The notes under the pieces are model-generated. The model was not told the origin of the DNA. It was given only the letters and a program-made list of their open reading frames with translations, and made no database searches. From Maribacter stanieri (GTDB lineage: Bacteria; Bacteroidota; Bacteroidia; Flavobacteriales; Flavobacteriaceae): a stretch of 64,000 bases of DNA. This document shows, in pieces, positions 52,636 through 62,713 of this stretch; within the stretch, counting starts at the first letter, position 1, and each line of letters opens with the position of its first letter. The DNA lies in NCBI RefSeq assembly GCF_900112245.1, contig NZ_FOYX01000001.1:731856-795855 (forward strand), given 5' to 3'. The position numbers and the translations under genes are program-made.

Positions 52636-55062
52636 CTATTCAAGGCGTTCGCGCTCAATTTTTTCAATATCACGTTGGTTGTCTTCTAGGCGAAAATTAC
52701 CAAAGTTGTACGTGAATCCGAACTTTACATATTGGGTTTCTGGAACCGTTAAATAACCGTTGTCTTGGTTTAAATATTTAGAAGAAACAAACGCATTGCT
52801 TTTATTTAAAAGATCATTAGCGCTAATACTAAGTACTGCTCTATTTTTTAAAAAAGATTTTCTAAGACCTACGGTTAGGTTGGTAGATTCTTCTTGTATA
52901 AATGAGCCCTGCAAAAAACCAGAGAGATAAGTAAATCCCAATTCTCCTTTAAAACTACCATCTTTAGAAAGTGTAATATAATTGGTAAGATCAACGTACG
53001 CTCCATTAAAACTATTCTTATAAGAATATTCATCGCTTTGTAGAGCAATAAAAGATTCATCTTCATGAAAAATGGAAATATAGCTATACAAATACCAATT
53101 GTTTGTTATCGATTTACCGTATGTAAAATCAAAACCATACGATGTGCTTTCTAGAACGTTTTGAGTAATGTCTCGTAAAACAAAATTATCATTGTCCTGA
53201 AAAGTGAGCGTAGAAATATACATTCCATTATCACGATAATAGAAGTCAAAAAAGTATTCTTGATTAAGGGTATAGTTTAAGTTAAGATTGTGGCTAAAAC
53301 TAGGTGTTAAATTAGGATTTCCCTCTTCAAAAGTTCGTTCGTTTATATAGGTTCTAAAAGGATTTAAATCTTCGTATCTAGGTCTTTGTACTTTTCTAGC
53401 ATAATCAAAAGATAAGCTATGATGCTCATTAATATTATGAAGAACATATAATGAAGGAAAAAGTTCAAAATAACTTAACTTATTCATATCAGCAACATTT
53501 ACAGATAACCCAGAACTTTCTGTCTGTTCTGCCCTAAGACCTGTTTTTAAGCTCCATTTTTCCCAATCTTTTGATAAGCTAAAATAACCAGCATAAACAC
53601 TTTCATCATAGGTATAATCATCAGATAAATTAGGTATAAATTCTGTACCGTTATTCTGTAAAAAATAATCTAATCTACTTTCAGAATCAATAAAAGAACC
53701 TTTTACACCCGTTTCAAAAAATACACTACCTAAATAATCAGTATAATCTATTTGCGCCGTCTTTATATCTATTTGTTGATCTGCAAGGGTAGAGAAATTG
53801 AAATCGCGTAAAAAAGAACCACTAGGTAAAAAATAATTGGAATTAACATTTTGGTTACGATCTAAGTCGAAATAGGTATAGTGCGCATTTGCAGTTATAT
53901 TTCCTTGATTTTTAAATTGATGTTTAAAAGTAAGGTCGCCCGAAATGTTATTCTTTTTTTCATTAAAAAAGCTGTTGGTGTTAAAAATAGAATCTAGAAC
54001 TCCCGCGCCATTTTTAATTGTTGTCTCTTGAAAAAAATCTGCATCTCGCTTTGGCTGAAATTGTGCATTACTAGTTAAACTAAGAGAATTCTTATCATCA
54101 AATTCATAATCAACAACAAGACCAGCACTATGGTTATTACTTCTAATCACTTGGTCAAAATCAGTATCCCAAATAGAAACAATACCGCTGTCGTCCATAA
54201 AATTTGTGTTATTTATAGTGTTCTTATACTCCTTTTTGGGAGCATAATTATAACTGGCATTTAGGTTTAACTTCTTGGTCTTATAAAAATGAGAAGTGCC
54301 AAAATTATATTTAGGAAATACACCTTGAGTATACCCTGCATTAACATTACCCTTATAGCCTATTGATAGATTTTTACTGGTAACAATATTTAAAATTGAA
54401 CCTCCTTCGGCATCATAACTTGCTGGTGGATTATGAATAACCTCTACCGATTTAATATTCTCGCCCTGGTAATTTTCTAGAAGACTTCTTACCTCTTCTG
54501 CAGATAATTGAACTTTTCGGTTATTAATATATACTGTAGTAGCTTGGTTTCTAACTTTAAGGTCATCGTTCATAACAATAACTCCAGGTGTTTGGCTTAA
54601 GATATTCCAAGAACTATTCTGAGAAAGCACTGTGTTTTCCACATTAAAAACAATACGGTCTACCTTACGTTCTACCACAGGCTTATTGCTTACAACGGTT
54701 ACTTCGTTAAGCTCTTCTGTATGTTGTTCTAAAATTAAGGCTCCAATTTTAGTGTCTTTTAAAATCTCAATAGCTAAATTATCTGACATTTGACCAACGT
54801 AAGATGCCTTTAAAAAATATAGCCCTTCAGCAATATCTGAAAATAAAAAAACTCCATTTTCATCGGCAGAAGTACCTTTTACCAATACAGAATCTGTTAC
54901 TGTAAGTAGAAAAATAGAAGCAAAAGCTACGGGTTCTTGATATTGGTCTTTAACCTCACCTTTAAGTTCAAAGGTTTGGCTATGTCCATAATGAGATAAC
55001 CCTATGGTAAAGAATAAAATAGCAATTATTAGTTTCAAAGGCAATTTGGGGTTGATAGTCAA
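52636..55062 (-). CDS. Outer-membrane beta-barrel receptor with carboxypeptidase-like domain (TonB-dependent type), copy 2
   Basis: An 808-residue paralogue of the preceding gene with the same order: signal peptide (cut near HSQ), carboxypeptidase-like domain, plug (VTVVSNKPVVERKVDRIVFN) and barrel. The start is TTG 55062, since no ATG lies before the signal peptide. Shared phrases include the VENT(A/V)LS region and GYTQGVFPK / RYTQGVLPK. It is 110 bases upstream of copy 1 and probably a duplicate. Confidence 0.85.
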   Translation of the reverse strand: MTINPKLPLKLIIAILFFTIGLSHYGHSQTFELKGEVKDQYQEPVAFASIFLLTVTDSVLVKGTSADENGVFLFSDIAEGLYFLKASYVGQMSDNLAIEILKDTKIGALILEQHTEELNEVTVVSNKPVVERKVDRIVFNVENTVLSQNSSWNILSQTPGVIVMNDDLKVRNQATTVYINNRKVQLSAEEVRSLLENYQGENIKSVEVIHNPPASYDAEGGSILNIVTSKNLSIGYKGNVNAGYTQGVFPKYNFGTSHFYKTKKLNLNASYNYAPKKEYKNTINNTNFMDDSGIVSIWDTDFDQVIRSNNHSAGLVVDYEFDDKNSLSLTSNAQFQPKRDADFFQETTIKNGAGVLDSIFNTNSFFNEKKNNISGDLTFKHQFKNQGNITANAHYTYFDLDRNQNVNSNYFLPSGSFLRDFNFSTLADQQIDIKTAQIDYTDYLGSVFFETGVKGSFIDSESRLDYFLQNNGTEFIPNLSDDYTYDESVYAGYFSLSKDWEKWSLKTGLRAEQTESSGLSVNVADMNKLSYFELFPSLYVLHNINEHHSLSFDYARKVQRPRYEDLNPFRTYINERTFEEGNPNLTPSFSHNLNLNYTLNQEYFFDFYYRDNGMYISTLTFQDNDNFVLRDITQNVLESTSYGFDFTYGKSITNNWYLYSYISIFHEDESFIALQSDEYSYKNSFNGAYVDLTNYITLSKDGSFKGELGFTYLSGFLQGSFIQEESTNLTVGLRKSFLKNRAVLSISANDLLNKSNAFVSSKYLNQDNGYLTVPETQYVKFGFTYNFGNFRLEDNQRDIEKIERERLE

Positions 55063-55168
55063 ATCTAATTAAAAAAACGTTGTAATCCTTTACAATATAT
55101 GTAATCCAAAGTAATCTAGACAACAATAATTAGGCAACCACACTAAAGCTTAGCGATATAAATTAGAT

Positions 55169-55176
55169 TATATTTG
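55169..55176 (+). promoter_or_regulatory. TAnnTTTG promoter box for lepA
   Basis: TATATTTG matches the -7 consensus exactly, 66-73 bases before the lepA start. No -33 TTTG element was identified. Confidence 0.4.
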
Positions 55177-55241
55177 CAATTGCTCTTTAGTGCCGGGCAT
55201 TATTTCTAATATAAATTGGCATTATTATTACTGTTACCGCT

Positions 55242-57038
55242 ATGAAAAACATTAGAAATTTCTGCATTATTGCACATATTGACCATGGTAAAAGCACCTT
55301 GGCAGACAGACTGTTAGAATTTACTGGTTCTGTTACCGATCGAGAGAAAAAGGAGCAATTACTTGACAGTATGGATCTTGAGAGAGAACGTGGTATCACC
55401 ATTAAAAGTCATGCCATACAAATGGACTATACTTATAAGGGTGAACAATATATTCTTAATTTAATTGACACTCCTGGTCACGTTGATTTTTCATATGAAG
55501 TTTCTAGATCAATAGCGGCTTGTGAAGGTGCATTGTTGGTTGTAGATGCGGCACAAAGTATACAGGCACAGACCATTTCTAACCTGTACTTGGCTTTAGA
55601 AAATGATTTAGAGATAATTCCTGTTTTGAACAAGGTAGATTTACCTAGTGCAAACCCAGAAGAGGTAACAGATGATATAGTTGATCTTTTAGGCTGTAAA
55701 GCTGAAGATGTTATACCTGCCAGTGCAAAAACTGGTATAGGTATCGAAGAAATACTAAGCGCAATTATTGAAAGGGTACCCGCTCCAAAAGGAAACCCAG
55801 ATGAAGCTTTACAAGCACTTGTGTTTGATTCTGTTTACAATCCTTTTAGAGGGGTTGAAACTTATTTTAGAGTAGTAAACGGGTCTATTAAAAAAGGACA
55901 AAAAATAAAATTCGTTGCAACCGATAAAAGTTATTTTGCCGATGAGGTAGGTACTTTAAAATTAACGCAACATCCAAGGAAAGAAATTCATGCAGGTGAT
56001 GTTGGTTATTTAATTACTGGTATTAAAGATGCACGTGAAGTAAAAGTAGGTGATACAATTACTGATTCTGCTCACCCAACCACAAATGCAATTGCTGGTT
56101 TTGAAGATGTAAAACCAATGGTATTTGCAGGTATATATCCTGTTGACACCGAAGATTTTGAAGAATTAAGGTCTTCAATGGAAAAATTACAATTAAACGA
56201 TGCTTCTTTAGTTTTCGCTGCTGAAAGTAGTGCTGCCTTAGGTTTCGGTTTTCGTTGTGGATTCTTAGGAATGTTACACATGGAAATCATTCAAGAGCGT
56301 TTAGAGCGTGAGTTTGATATGACCGTTATTACAACGGTACCCAACGTTAGTTATCACGCCTTTACACGTAAAGACCCTGATGTTCCCCTGATTGTCAATA
56401 ACCCTACGGATTTACCCGATCCATCAACAATAGATCGTGTAGAGGAACCATATATTAAAGCAACCATTATTACAAAATCTGATTTTGTTGGTAATGTGAT
56501 GTCTCTTTGTATAGAAAAAAGAGGGTTGATTACCAATCAAACTTATCTGACTACAGAGCGTGTTGAGCTAAATTTTGATATGCCACTGGCGGAAATAGTA
56601 TTTGATTTCTATGATCGCCTTAAAACGGTTTCTAAAGGGTATGCTTCTTTCGATTATACTCCAATTGGTATGCGCGAATCTAAATTGGTTCGTGTAGATA
56701 TTCTTTTAAACGCACAACCGGTTGATGCACTTTCCGCATTAATACATTTTGATAGTGCTACTACCATTGGTAAAAAGATGTGTGAGAAATTAAAAGAACT
56801 AATACCAAGGCAACAGTTTGATATTCCTATTCAAGCAGCAATAGGTTCTAAAATTATTTCTAGAGAAACCATAAAAGCTTTACGTAAAGATGTAACCGCT
56901 AAATGTTATGGTGGTGATATTTCTCGTAAAAGAAAATTATTAGAAAAGCAAAAGAAAGGTAAAAAACGAATGCGTCAGGTTGGTAATGTAGAAATTCCAC
57001 AAGAGGCGTTTATGGCTGTTCTAAAATTAAACGACTAG
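55242..57038 (+). CDS. lepA: Elongation factor 4 (LepA)
   Basis: A 598-residue translational GTPase that acts on stalled or mis-translocated ribosomes. The G-domain motifs are [14 protein letters not shown] and NKVDLPSA, and the LepA-specific C-terminal basic stretch [19 protein letters not shown] is present. Length is usual. It is monocistronic, with two hairpins downstream. Confidence 0.97.
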   Translation: MKNIRNFCIIAHIDHGKSTLADRLLEFTGSVTDREKKEQLLDSMDLERERGITIKSHAIQMDYTYKGEQYILNLIDTPGHVDFSYEVSRSIAACEGALLVVDAAQSIQAQTISNLYLALENDLEIIPVLNKVDLPSANPEEVTDDIVDLLGCKAEDVIPASAKTGIGIEEILSAIIERVPAPKGNPDEALQALVFDSVYNPFRGVETYFRVVNGSIKKGQKIKFVATDKSYFADEVGTLKLTQHPRKEIHAGDVGYLITGIKDAREVKVGDTITDSAHPTTNAIAGFEDVKPMVFAGIYPVDTEDFEELRSSMEKLQLNDASLVFAAESSAALGFGFRCGFLGMLHMEIIQERLEREFDMTVITTVPNVSYHAFTRKDPDVPLIVNNPTDLPDPSTIDRVEEPYIKATIITKSDFVGNVMSLCIEKRGLITNQTYLTTERVELNFDMPLAEIVFDFYDRLKTVSKGYASFDYTPIGMRESKLVRVDILLNAQPVDALSALIHFDSATTIGKKMCEKLKELIPRQQFDIPIQAAIGSKIISRETIKALRKDVTAKCYGGDISRKRKLLEKQKKGKKRMRQVGNVEIPQEAFMAVLKLND

Positions 57039-57144
57039 CACTCCCGTAATATAATTTAATTTATTTGGCAGGCCAATTCTCTAAAGACCTCTTCATCTGT
57101 TGAGTTTTCCTTTAATTAGATAGCTGTTGTAGTATAAAGTAAAA

Positions 57145-57173
57145 ATCTGCTCATGACCTTAAAATGAGCAGAT
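57145..57173. terminator. Hairpin after lepA
   Basis: ATCTGCTCAT (57145-57154) pairs with ATGAGCAGAT (57164-57173) across a 9-base loop. No strong T tract follows, so it may slow rather than end transcription. Confidence 0.5.
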
Positions 57174-57178
57174 ATGAA

Positions 57179-57206
57179 AATACCATAGAAATTATTCTAT
57201 GGTATT
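57179..57206. terminator. Hairpin between lepA and the antiporter gene
   Basis: AATACCATAGAA (57179-57190) pairs with TTCTATGGTATT (57195-57206) with an ATTA loop. It lies between the convergent genes and could act in both directions. Confidence 0.55.
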
Positions 57207-57228
57207 ACAAATGAAAAGAACTTTGTGG

Positions 57229-59091
57229 TTATTTCGTATTGTCGTTGACCTCTTCTTTATCAGGGTCTTCCATAGGGAACATTTTACCCAAGTAAGCCAA
57301 TTTGTATCCTTTTTGAATGTCGGTAAAGTCTTTACTGAAAGCAGTTATAATTTGAATATCTCCATCTGGATCTATTAAAAATAACGGCACAATGTCAGCA
57401 TCAGCCTTTGTTATTTCTATTAAGCCTTCATAATGTTCTGTATCATGAAGTTCAATTTCGTGTATGGAAGGATATTTTCTTGCCGCTTCTGTCAATTTGA
57501 TAAAATCATCGGTATGTGAAAACAATCCTTCTTTAGGGTTGTTTTCTGGGTCTCCCATTTCATCTGTGTCAACTAATCTAAAAGAACCATTCTCGCCAAA
57601 TACGTCTTGAAACTTATCTATGGCATATCTATTTATATCAGAATTTGGGGTCAAAGCCATTAAATAACCTATATCGTTAAGCTCTATATTATCGGTTAGA
57701 TTATCAGAATATATATTGGCTGAAATCGCCTCTAATCCTAATTTATTCGCCTTTTCGATGTTAGATTGATTGTTGTCAATAAGCACTACATGTCTATCAT
57801 TTTTATGTAAATAATCTCCAATTAATCGAGATACTTTAGAAGCTCCTAAAATCAATATCCCTTCAGACTTATTAAGAAAAACACCAACTAGTTTAGCAAA
57901 AATTCTAGCGGTAGTCGCATTTAATAATACTGTACCTAAAACAATCATAAATACTAAAGGAGTAATATATTCTGCACCAGCTTCTCCCCTAGACAGTAAT
58001 TTTGATCCAAAAAGTGAGGCTATCCCTGCCGCTACTATACCTCTTGGCCCTACCCAACTAATAAACAGTTTTTCATTTAATTTTAAATTAGAGCCAATAG
58101 AACTCAAAAACACTCCCAATGGTCTAATTATTAATACGATGGACAGGAATAATGCTATTGTTTTCCAAGTGTATATTAACTCTAAGTCTGCTATATTGAT
58201 GTTAGCCGCCAATAATATGAATAATATTGATATTAGAAGAATACTCAATGATTCTTTAAAATAAAGCAACTCTTTAATGTTTGGCAAGTTTGTGTTCCCC
58301 ATTACCATACCCATAACCACAACTGCTAAAAGACCAGATTCATGTGCAAAAACATCAGACATTACAAAAACCCCCAACACCACAGAAAGGGATACCACGT
58401 TTAATAAATAATGCGGAATGAAACTCTTTTTAATTAAGAATGTAAGCGCATGGGCAAAAGTAAATCCGAAGGTAAAACCAAATAACAGAATTTTTCCAAA
58501 CTCTATCAGTGCCGTAAGTGTATATGCCTGACCTTCACCTACACTAATAAACTCATACACCAAAACCGCAGCCAATGCACCTATAGGATCAATTAGAATT
58601 CCCTCCCATTTTAAAATTGCCGAAACATCCTTTTTAAGTGGAATATTTCTTAAAATAGGGGTGATAACGGTAGGTCCCGTTACAATAATCAAAGCAGAAA
58701 ACAAGAAACAAAGTTGCCACGAGAGTCCGAATAAAAAATATGCAGCCAAAGAGGCTCCAAAAAAAGTAGTTAAACTACCAAGTGTTATTAGTTTGGTTAT
58801 AACTGGACCAATGTTGCGTATCTCTGATCGCTTTAAGGTTAGACCCCCTTCAAATAAAATTATACTTATAGCTAACGATACAAAGTAGTATAAACTTTCG
58901 CCAGGAAACAAACCATTGTTTCCATTCCAAATTGGTTCTATAAGTTTAGATCCATCTTCGGTATATAAAGTGGACAACGGACCTACAATTAATCCTATAA
59001 GAATTAGAGGTAAAATTGCTGGCAATTTTAATCGCCATGCAACCCATTGAGCAAGTATACCCAAAATGATAATTCCAGCAAGCTCTATCAT
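57229..59091 (-). CDS. CPA1-type cation/proton antiporter with C-terminal TrkA-like domain
   Basis: A 620-residue protein with about 12 membrane helices and the SWVGPRGIVAAGIASLFGSK motif of CPA1 exchangers. Residues about 405-520 form a nucleotide-binding TrkA-N-like domain (GILILGASKVSRLIGDYL, HVVLIDNNQSNIEKA), and about 530-600 a further regulatory region. Such antiporters exchange Na+ or K+ for H+ across the inner membrane. It is divergent from the universal stress protein and SulP genes. Confidence 0.88.
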   Translation of the reverse strand: MIELAGIIILGILAQWVAWRLKLPAILPLILIGLIVGPLSTLYTEDGSKLIEPIWNGNNGLFPGESLYYFVSLAISIILFEGGLTLKRSEIRNIGPVITKLITLGSLTTFFGASLAAYFLFGLSWQLCFLFSALIIVTGPTVITPILRNIPLKKDVSAILKWEGILIDPIGALAAVLVYEFISVGEGQAYTLTALIEFGKILLFGFTFGFTFAHALTFLIKKSFIPHYLLNVVSLSVVLGVFVMSDVFAHESGLLAVVVMGMVMGNTNLPNIKELLYFKESLSILLISILFILLAANINIADLELIYTWKTIALFLSIVLIIRPLGVFLSSIGSNLKLNEKLFISWVGPRGIVAAGIASLFGSKLLSRGEAGAEYITPLVFMIVLGTVLLNATTARIFAKLVGVFLNKSEGILILGASKVSRLIGDYLHKNDRHVVLIDNNQSNIEKANKLGLEAISANIYSDNLTDNIELNDIGYLMALTPNSDINRYAIDKFQDVFGENGSFRLVDTDEMGDPENNPKEGLFSHTDDFIKLTEAARKYPSIHEIELHDTEHYEGLIEITKADADIVPLFLIDPDGDIQIITAFSKDFTDIQKGYKLAYLGKMFPMEDPDKEEVNDNTK

Positions 59092-59267
59092 TTAATTAGT
59101 TTTGGATAAAAATAACAATTAAACAGCATTATATCTCATAAAATCCAAAGCCATGAACGGCTATTTTAATTGTTTGATTTAACGGGGTTGGCCCTACTTC
59201 TTATTAATTAGCCTTACCTTGGAAGACACAACCTAATAACCGTTCACTTATCAAGTTATATAACTCC

Positions 59268-60095
59268 ATTTTATTCGGCTTTGCATTTTCCCCTTCTCTA
59301 AAGGTAAATATATTAGAATCTACACGTATTGCATATTACTTAAACTGCAAACTTATTTTACTTCATGTAGGTGAAAAAACAGCTGAGAAGTCTGCCAAAA
59401 TTGATGAAATTATTTCTGAAACAGATTATAGTGACAGTTTTATTGAAGTAATATGGAAAGAAGGTAACCCTGAGACCGTAATTACGAAAGCCTGTTTGGA
59501 TCTTAAGATAGATTTACTGATTTTAGGAGCCCTTCAACATGAAAATAAATTTCAATTTTATGTTGGTTCAATTGCTAGAAAACTTACTAGAAAAGTAAAT
59601 TGCTCTGTACTATTACTAATAAAACCCGCTGAAAAAAGAGTGCCCTGTAAGCATGTAGTGGTAAACGGGTTAGACGCTCCTGAAACACCCTTGGCTATTG
59701 AACATGCTTTTTTTATTTCTAATCTATTAGGTGCACAACAAATTACCATTGTAGAAGAAATCCACACAAAAGAGATTCATGTTGCTGTTGAAGATGATCG
59801 CTCATTAAAAAAAGCTAACATTATAAAACAACGCTTAAGGCATAGAGAAGATTCTAGGGTAAATAACATAGTAGGTACATTACCCGAAAATATCACCAAG
59901 GGCATTAAAGTAAAAACACAAAGTATTTTTGGTAAAAGAGGTTACTCCATAGGGCACTATGCAGAAGTGGTCAGAGCTGATTTACTAGTTATGAACGCCC
60001 CTATTAAAACAAGTATTTGGCATCGCATTTTTCCCCATGACATCGAATATATTCTTTCTGATTTACCAACCGATTTATTAATTGTTAGAAAATAG
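59268..60095 (+). CDS. Tandem-domain universal stress protein, probable non-ATG start or start-lost gene
   Basis: A UspA-type protein. Homology starts upstream of the first ATG/GTG/TTG (TTG 59496): from 59268 the frame reads ILFGFAFSPSLKVNILEST, then LNCKLILLHVGEKT, a typical N-terminal Usp domain, and continues into the second domain. The ORF is open from 59208 (after a stop at 59205-59207) yet contains no ATG, GTG or TTG before 59496. Starting at ATT 59268 gives 275 residues, a normal length for tandem Usp proteins of this group; the TTG start would delete most of the first domain. Either a rare start (ATT) is used, or the start is lost and the gene is decaying. It is followed 2 bases later by the SulP gene. 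Confidence 0.7.
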   Translation: MLFGFAFSPSLKVNILESTRIAYYLNCKLILLHVGEKTAEKSAKIDEIISETDYSDSFIEVIWKEGNPETVITKACLDLKIDLLILGALQHENKFQFYVGSIARKLTRKVNCSVLLLIKPAEKRVPCKHVVVNGLDAPETPLAIEHAFFISNLLGAQQITIVEEIHTKEIHVAVEDDRSLKKANIIKQRLRHREDSRVNNIVGTLPENITKGIKVKTQSIFGKRGYSIGHYAEVVRADLLVMNAPIKTSIWHRIFPHDIEYILSDLPTDLLIVRK

Positions 60096-60097
60096 AT

Positions 60098-62320
60098 TTG
60101 ATCGCTAAAAAAAGTAAAAAAGCAAGTTTCATTTCAACGCTTCCTAAGAATTTATTTTCTGGATTCGTTGTTTCACTAATAGCGCTTCCTTTAGGTTTAG
60201 GACTGGCTCTTGCTAGTGAGGCTCCTCCTATTTCAGGTATTATAGCCGCTGTAGTTGGTGGTGTGGTCGTTGCGCTGTTAGGAGGTTCTAATGTAACTAT
60301 AACCGGACCAGGCAATGGTTTAGTAATTGTTCTGTTGGGAGCTATTACAACGTTAGGGGGCGGAGATCTCTATGCGGGATATCTATTTACACTTGCTGCC
60401 ATTGTTTTCTCTGGAATATTGATGCTTATTTTAGGTTTTCTAAAAATGGGACGATTAGCAGATTTTTTTCCGGCATCTGCTATTGAAGGTATGCTAGCAG
60501 CAATTGGGTTGGGTATATTGGCCAAGCAGTTTCATATAATGATTGGGCATAATAATGAACATGGTAGTATAGTTCAGCTTTTAATGCAGATTCCCGAAGG
60601 CTTAATAGATCTCTATCAAAACTTTCATATAGAAGAATTTATAGCTGCAATTATTGGTGTAATTGCACTTTTAATTATGGCAAATTATTCTAAAATTAGA
60701 AACAAGTATCTACACTTGATTCCCGCTCCTATGTGGATTCTAATCCTATCCGTAAGCTTTAGTTATATTTTTGTGTCGTTAGACTTACCATACCCATTAG
60801 AAGATAAGTTTTTGGTTAATATCCCAGATAACGTATTATCTAATTTGGCTTTTCCAGATTTTTCAAAAGCACTGGAAATTGATTTTATAATGACTGTTTT
60901 TGCTATTACCCTTATTGCCAGTATAGAATCTTTATTAAGTATAAAAGCTGTTGATAAACTAGACCCTGAAAGAAGACGATCTAATGTAAATAAAGACCTT
61001 AAGGCACTTGGTTTAGCTACTTCTCTTAGTGGTTTGGTGGGTGGTTTAAATGTCGTTACCGTTATTGCCAGAAGCTCAGTAAACGTAAATAACGGAGCAA
61101 CCAATAGGTCTGCCAATATTTTTCATGCACTTTTCTTAGTCATTTTCGTATTGCTTTTTCAAGACCAATTAAGACGTATACCATTGGCTGCTTTGGCAGC
61201 GATACTAGTATATACCGGTTATAAACTTGCTACGCCAAAAAACCTACAAAAAATTGCTCTTATAGGTAAAGAGCAGATTATTATATTTTTGGCTACACTA
61301 CTAACTACGCTGTTTACCAACTTAATAACGGGAATTGCAATAGGTATTTTAGTTACGTTTATTATACATGTAGTTTTAAATAGAAGTATCTCCCTTTTTG
61401 TAAATCATCTGGCCAAACCAAACATATTAATGTTCAAGGAAAAGGACGCTGGCAACTACTATATAAGCATTAAGTATTTTGCCACTTTTCTTAATTTTTA
61501 TAAACTAAAAAACAAGCTAGACATTATCCCAGAGAACGAAAATGTAATCTTAGACTTTTCTTTATGCAGTTTTGTAGATCATACAGTTATGGAAGGATTA
61601 GAAAACTACGTAGATACGTTTAGTAAAAAAGAGGGAAGCATTGAAATTATTGGACTTGACAAGCATGGCGCAGACTCTAAACATCCCTTTGCTATTCGTA
61701 AATTATTACCGTTTAGTAAACTTGGTTCCATTGAAAAATACTTTACCAAAAGGCAACGATTATTAAAAACATTGGCCCAAGAATACAAGTGGTCTTATGA
61801 GCCAAAAAGGTCAGATAAAACTAAGTTTTTAAATAAATTCATATTCTTTAAAAACAGAAGAGTTCCTTATTTCTACAATAGTTTTTATGATGATTCTAAA
61901 ACCTTTCATCTATTTGATGTAGAGTTTAATGAAGGGGAGTTTATCGCCAAAGAAATTGTTAAAACCACCATTTTACATATTAAATTAAAGCAAACTATAC
62001 CTGTATTTTCCTTGGACAAAGAAGGCCTTTTGGATTTTGTATATGGAATGGCAGGATTTGAGGATATTGAACTAGAAAACCATCCGGATTTTAACAAGCG
62101 TTTTTTCTTAAGCGGTGAGCATAAAACAGATATTCAAGATTTATTTACAGACGAGTTAATTCTCTTTTTAGAAAGTAACCCTTATTACCATATTGAAACC
62201 AATGGTAATTCTATTCTGATCCTAAAGAAAGAGCGATTACTAAGCGTTAAGGAGATTAAGGCTATGCTTTACTTTGGAAAACAACTTAATCTACTATTAT
62301 CTGAGAGTGTTTCTATATAA
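60098..62320 (+). CDS. SulP-family inorganic anion transporter
   Basis: A 740-residue protein with a TTG start (MIAKKSKKASF), 2 bases after the universal stress protein. Residues about 15-430 hold the SulP membrane core (GFVVSLIALPLGLGLALASE near the start, GPGNGLVIVLLGAITT). The 440-740 region is cytoplasmic and begins with a STAS-like segment (NVILDFSLCSFVDHTVMEGL). In Bacteroidota such proteins are predicted bicarbonate or sulfate transporters. Next to a cation/proton antiporter, a role in pH or bicarbonate balance is plausible but inferred. Confidence 0.87.
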   Translation: MIAKKSKKASFISTLPKNLFSGFVVSLIALPLGLGLALASEAPPISGIIAAVVGGVVVALLGGSNVTITGPGNGLVIVLLGAITTLGGGDLYAGYLFTLAAIVFSGILMLILGFLKMGRLADFFPASAIEGMLAAIGLGILAKQFHIMIGHNNEHGSIVQLLMQIPEGLIDLYQNFHIEEFIAAIIGVIALLIMANYSKIRNKYLHLIPAPMWILILSVSFSYIFVSLDLPYPLEDKFLVNIPDNVLSNLAFPDFSKALEIDFIMTVFAITLIASIESLLSIKAVDKLDPERRRSNVNKDLKALGLATSLSGLVGGLNVVTVIARSSVNVNNGATNRSANIFHALFLVIFVLLFQDQLRRIPLAALAAILVYTGYKLATPKNLQKIALIGKEQIIIFLATLLTTLFTNLITGIAIGILVTFIIHVVLNRSISLFVNHLAKPNILMFKEKDAGNYYISIKYFATFLNFYKLKNKLDIIPENENVILDFSLCSFVDHTVMEGLENYVDTFSKKEGSIEIIGLDKHGADSKHPFAIRKLLPFSKLGSIEKYFTKRQRLLKTLAQEYKWSYEPKRSDKTKFLNKFIFFKNRRVPYFYNSFYDDSKTFHLFDVEFNEGEFIAKEIVKTTILHIKLKQTIPVFSLDKEGLLDFVYGMAGFEDIELENHPDFNKRFFLSGEHKTDIQDLFTDELILFLESNPYYHIETNGNSILILKKERLLSVKEIKAMLYFGKQLNLLLSESVSI

Positions 62321-62713
62321 ATGTAGAACAAAATAAAAGCAATTATTTAAATGATTTTGAGTGCTTAAGAAGTACTTTATTAATATCAATTTATGAGTAT
62401 TGAACAAGTGTCTAAACTTTATAAAATCATAACCCTCTAATATACAATTCTTAAGTGTTTTTCTTACACTACTTTTTTATCTTACAAAAGACGAAGAAAA
62501 TACGCCATTTTAGACAATACTTATTTAACTTAGCATAGCTCCCCAAAGCTCAACCGAATATTGTTTTAGGTAAAATGATTTCAATTGTTATTTATTCTTC
62601 TTTTATGGGGAAAGTATGTTGTTATCTACCAAAAACAGCCACACATCTTGTATGGTATAGTAGAATTAAATAATAAACCTAGTTAACCACAAGTATAATT
62701 GAAAAAACCAAAA
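62321..62713. other. Gene-free region before the sensor gene
   Basis: A 393-base AT-rich stretch. Only very short open frames are present (for example 15 codons from ATG near 62393). No repeat or hairpin stands out. It should contain the promoter of the sensor gene. Confidence 0.5.

Noticed and set aside
61613-61626. TACGTA-GA-TACGTT in the SulP gene
   Set aside because: Two-base spacer, inside a coding frame, no promoter context.
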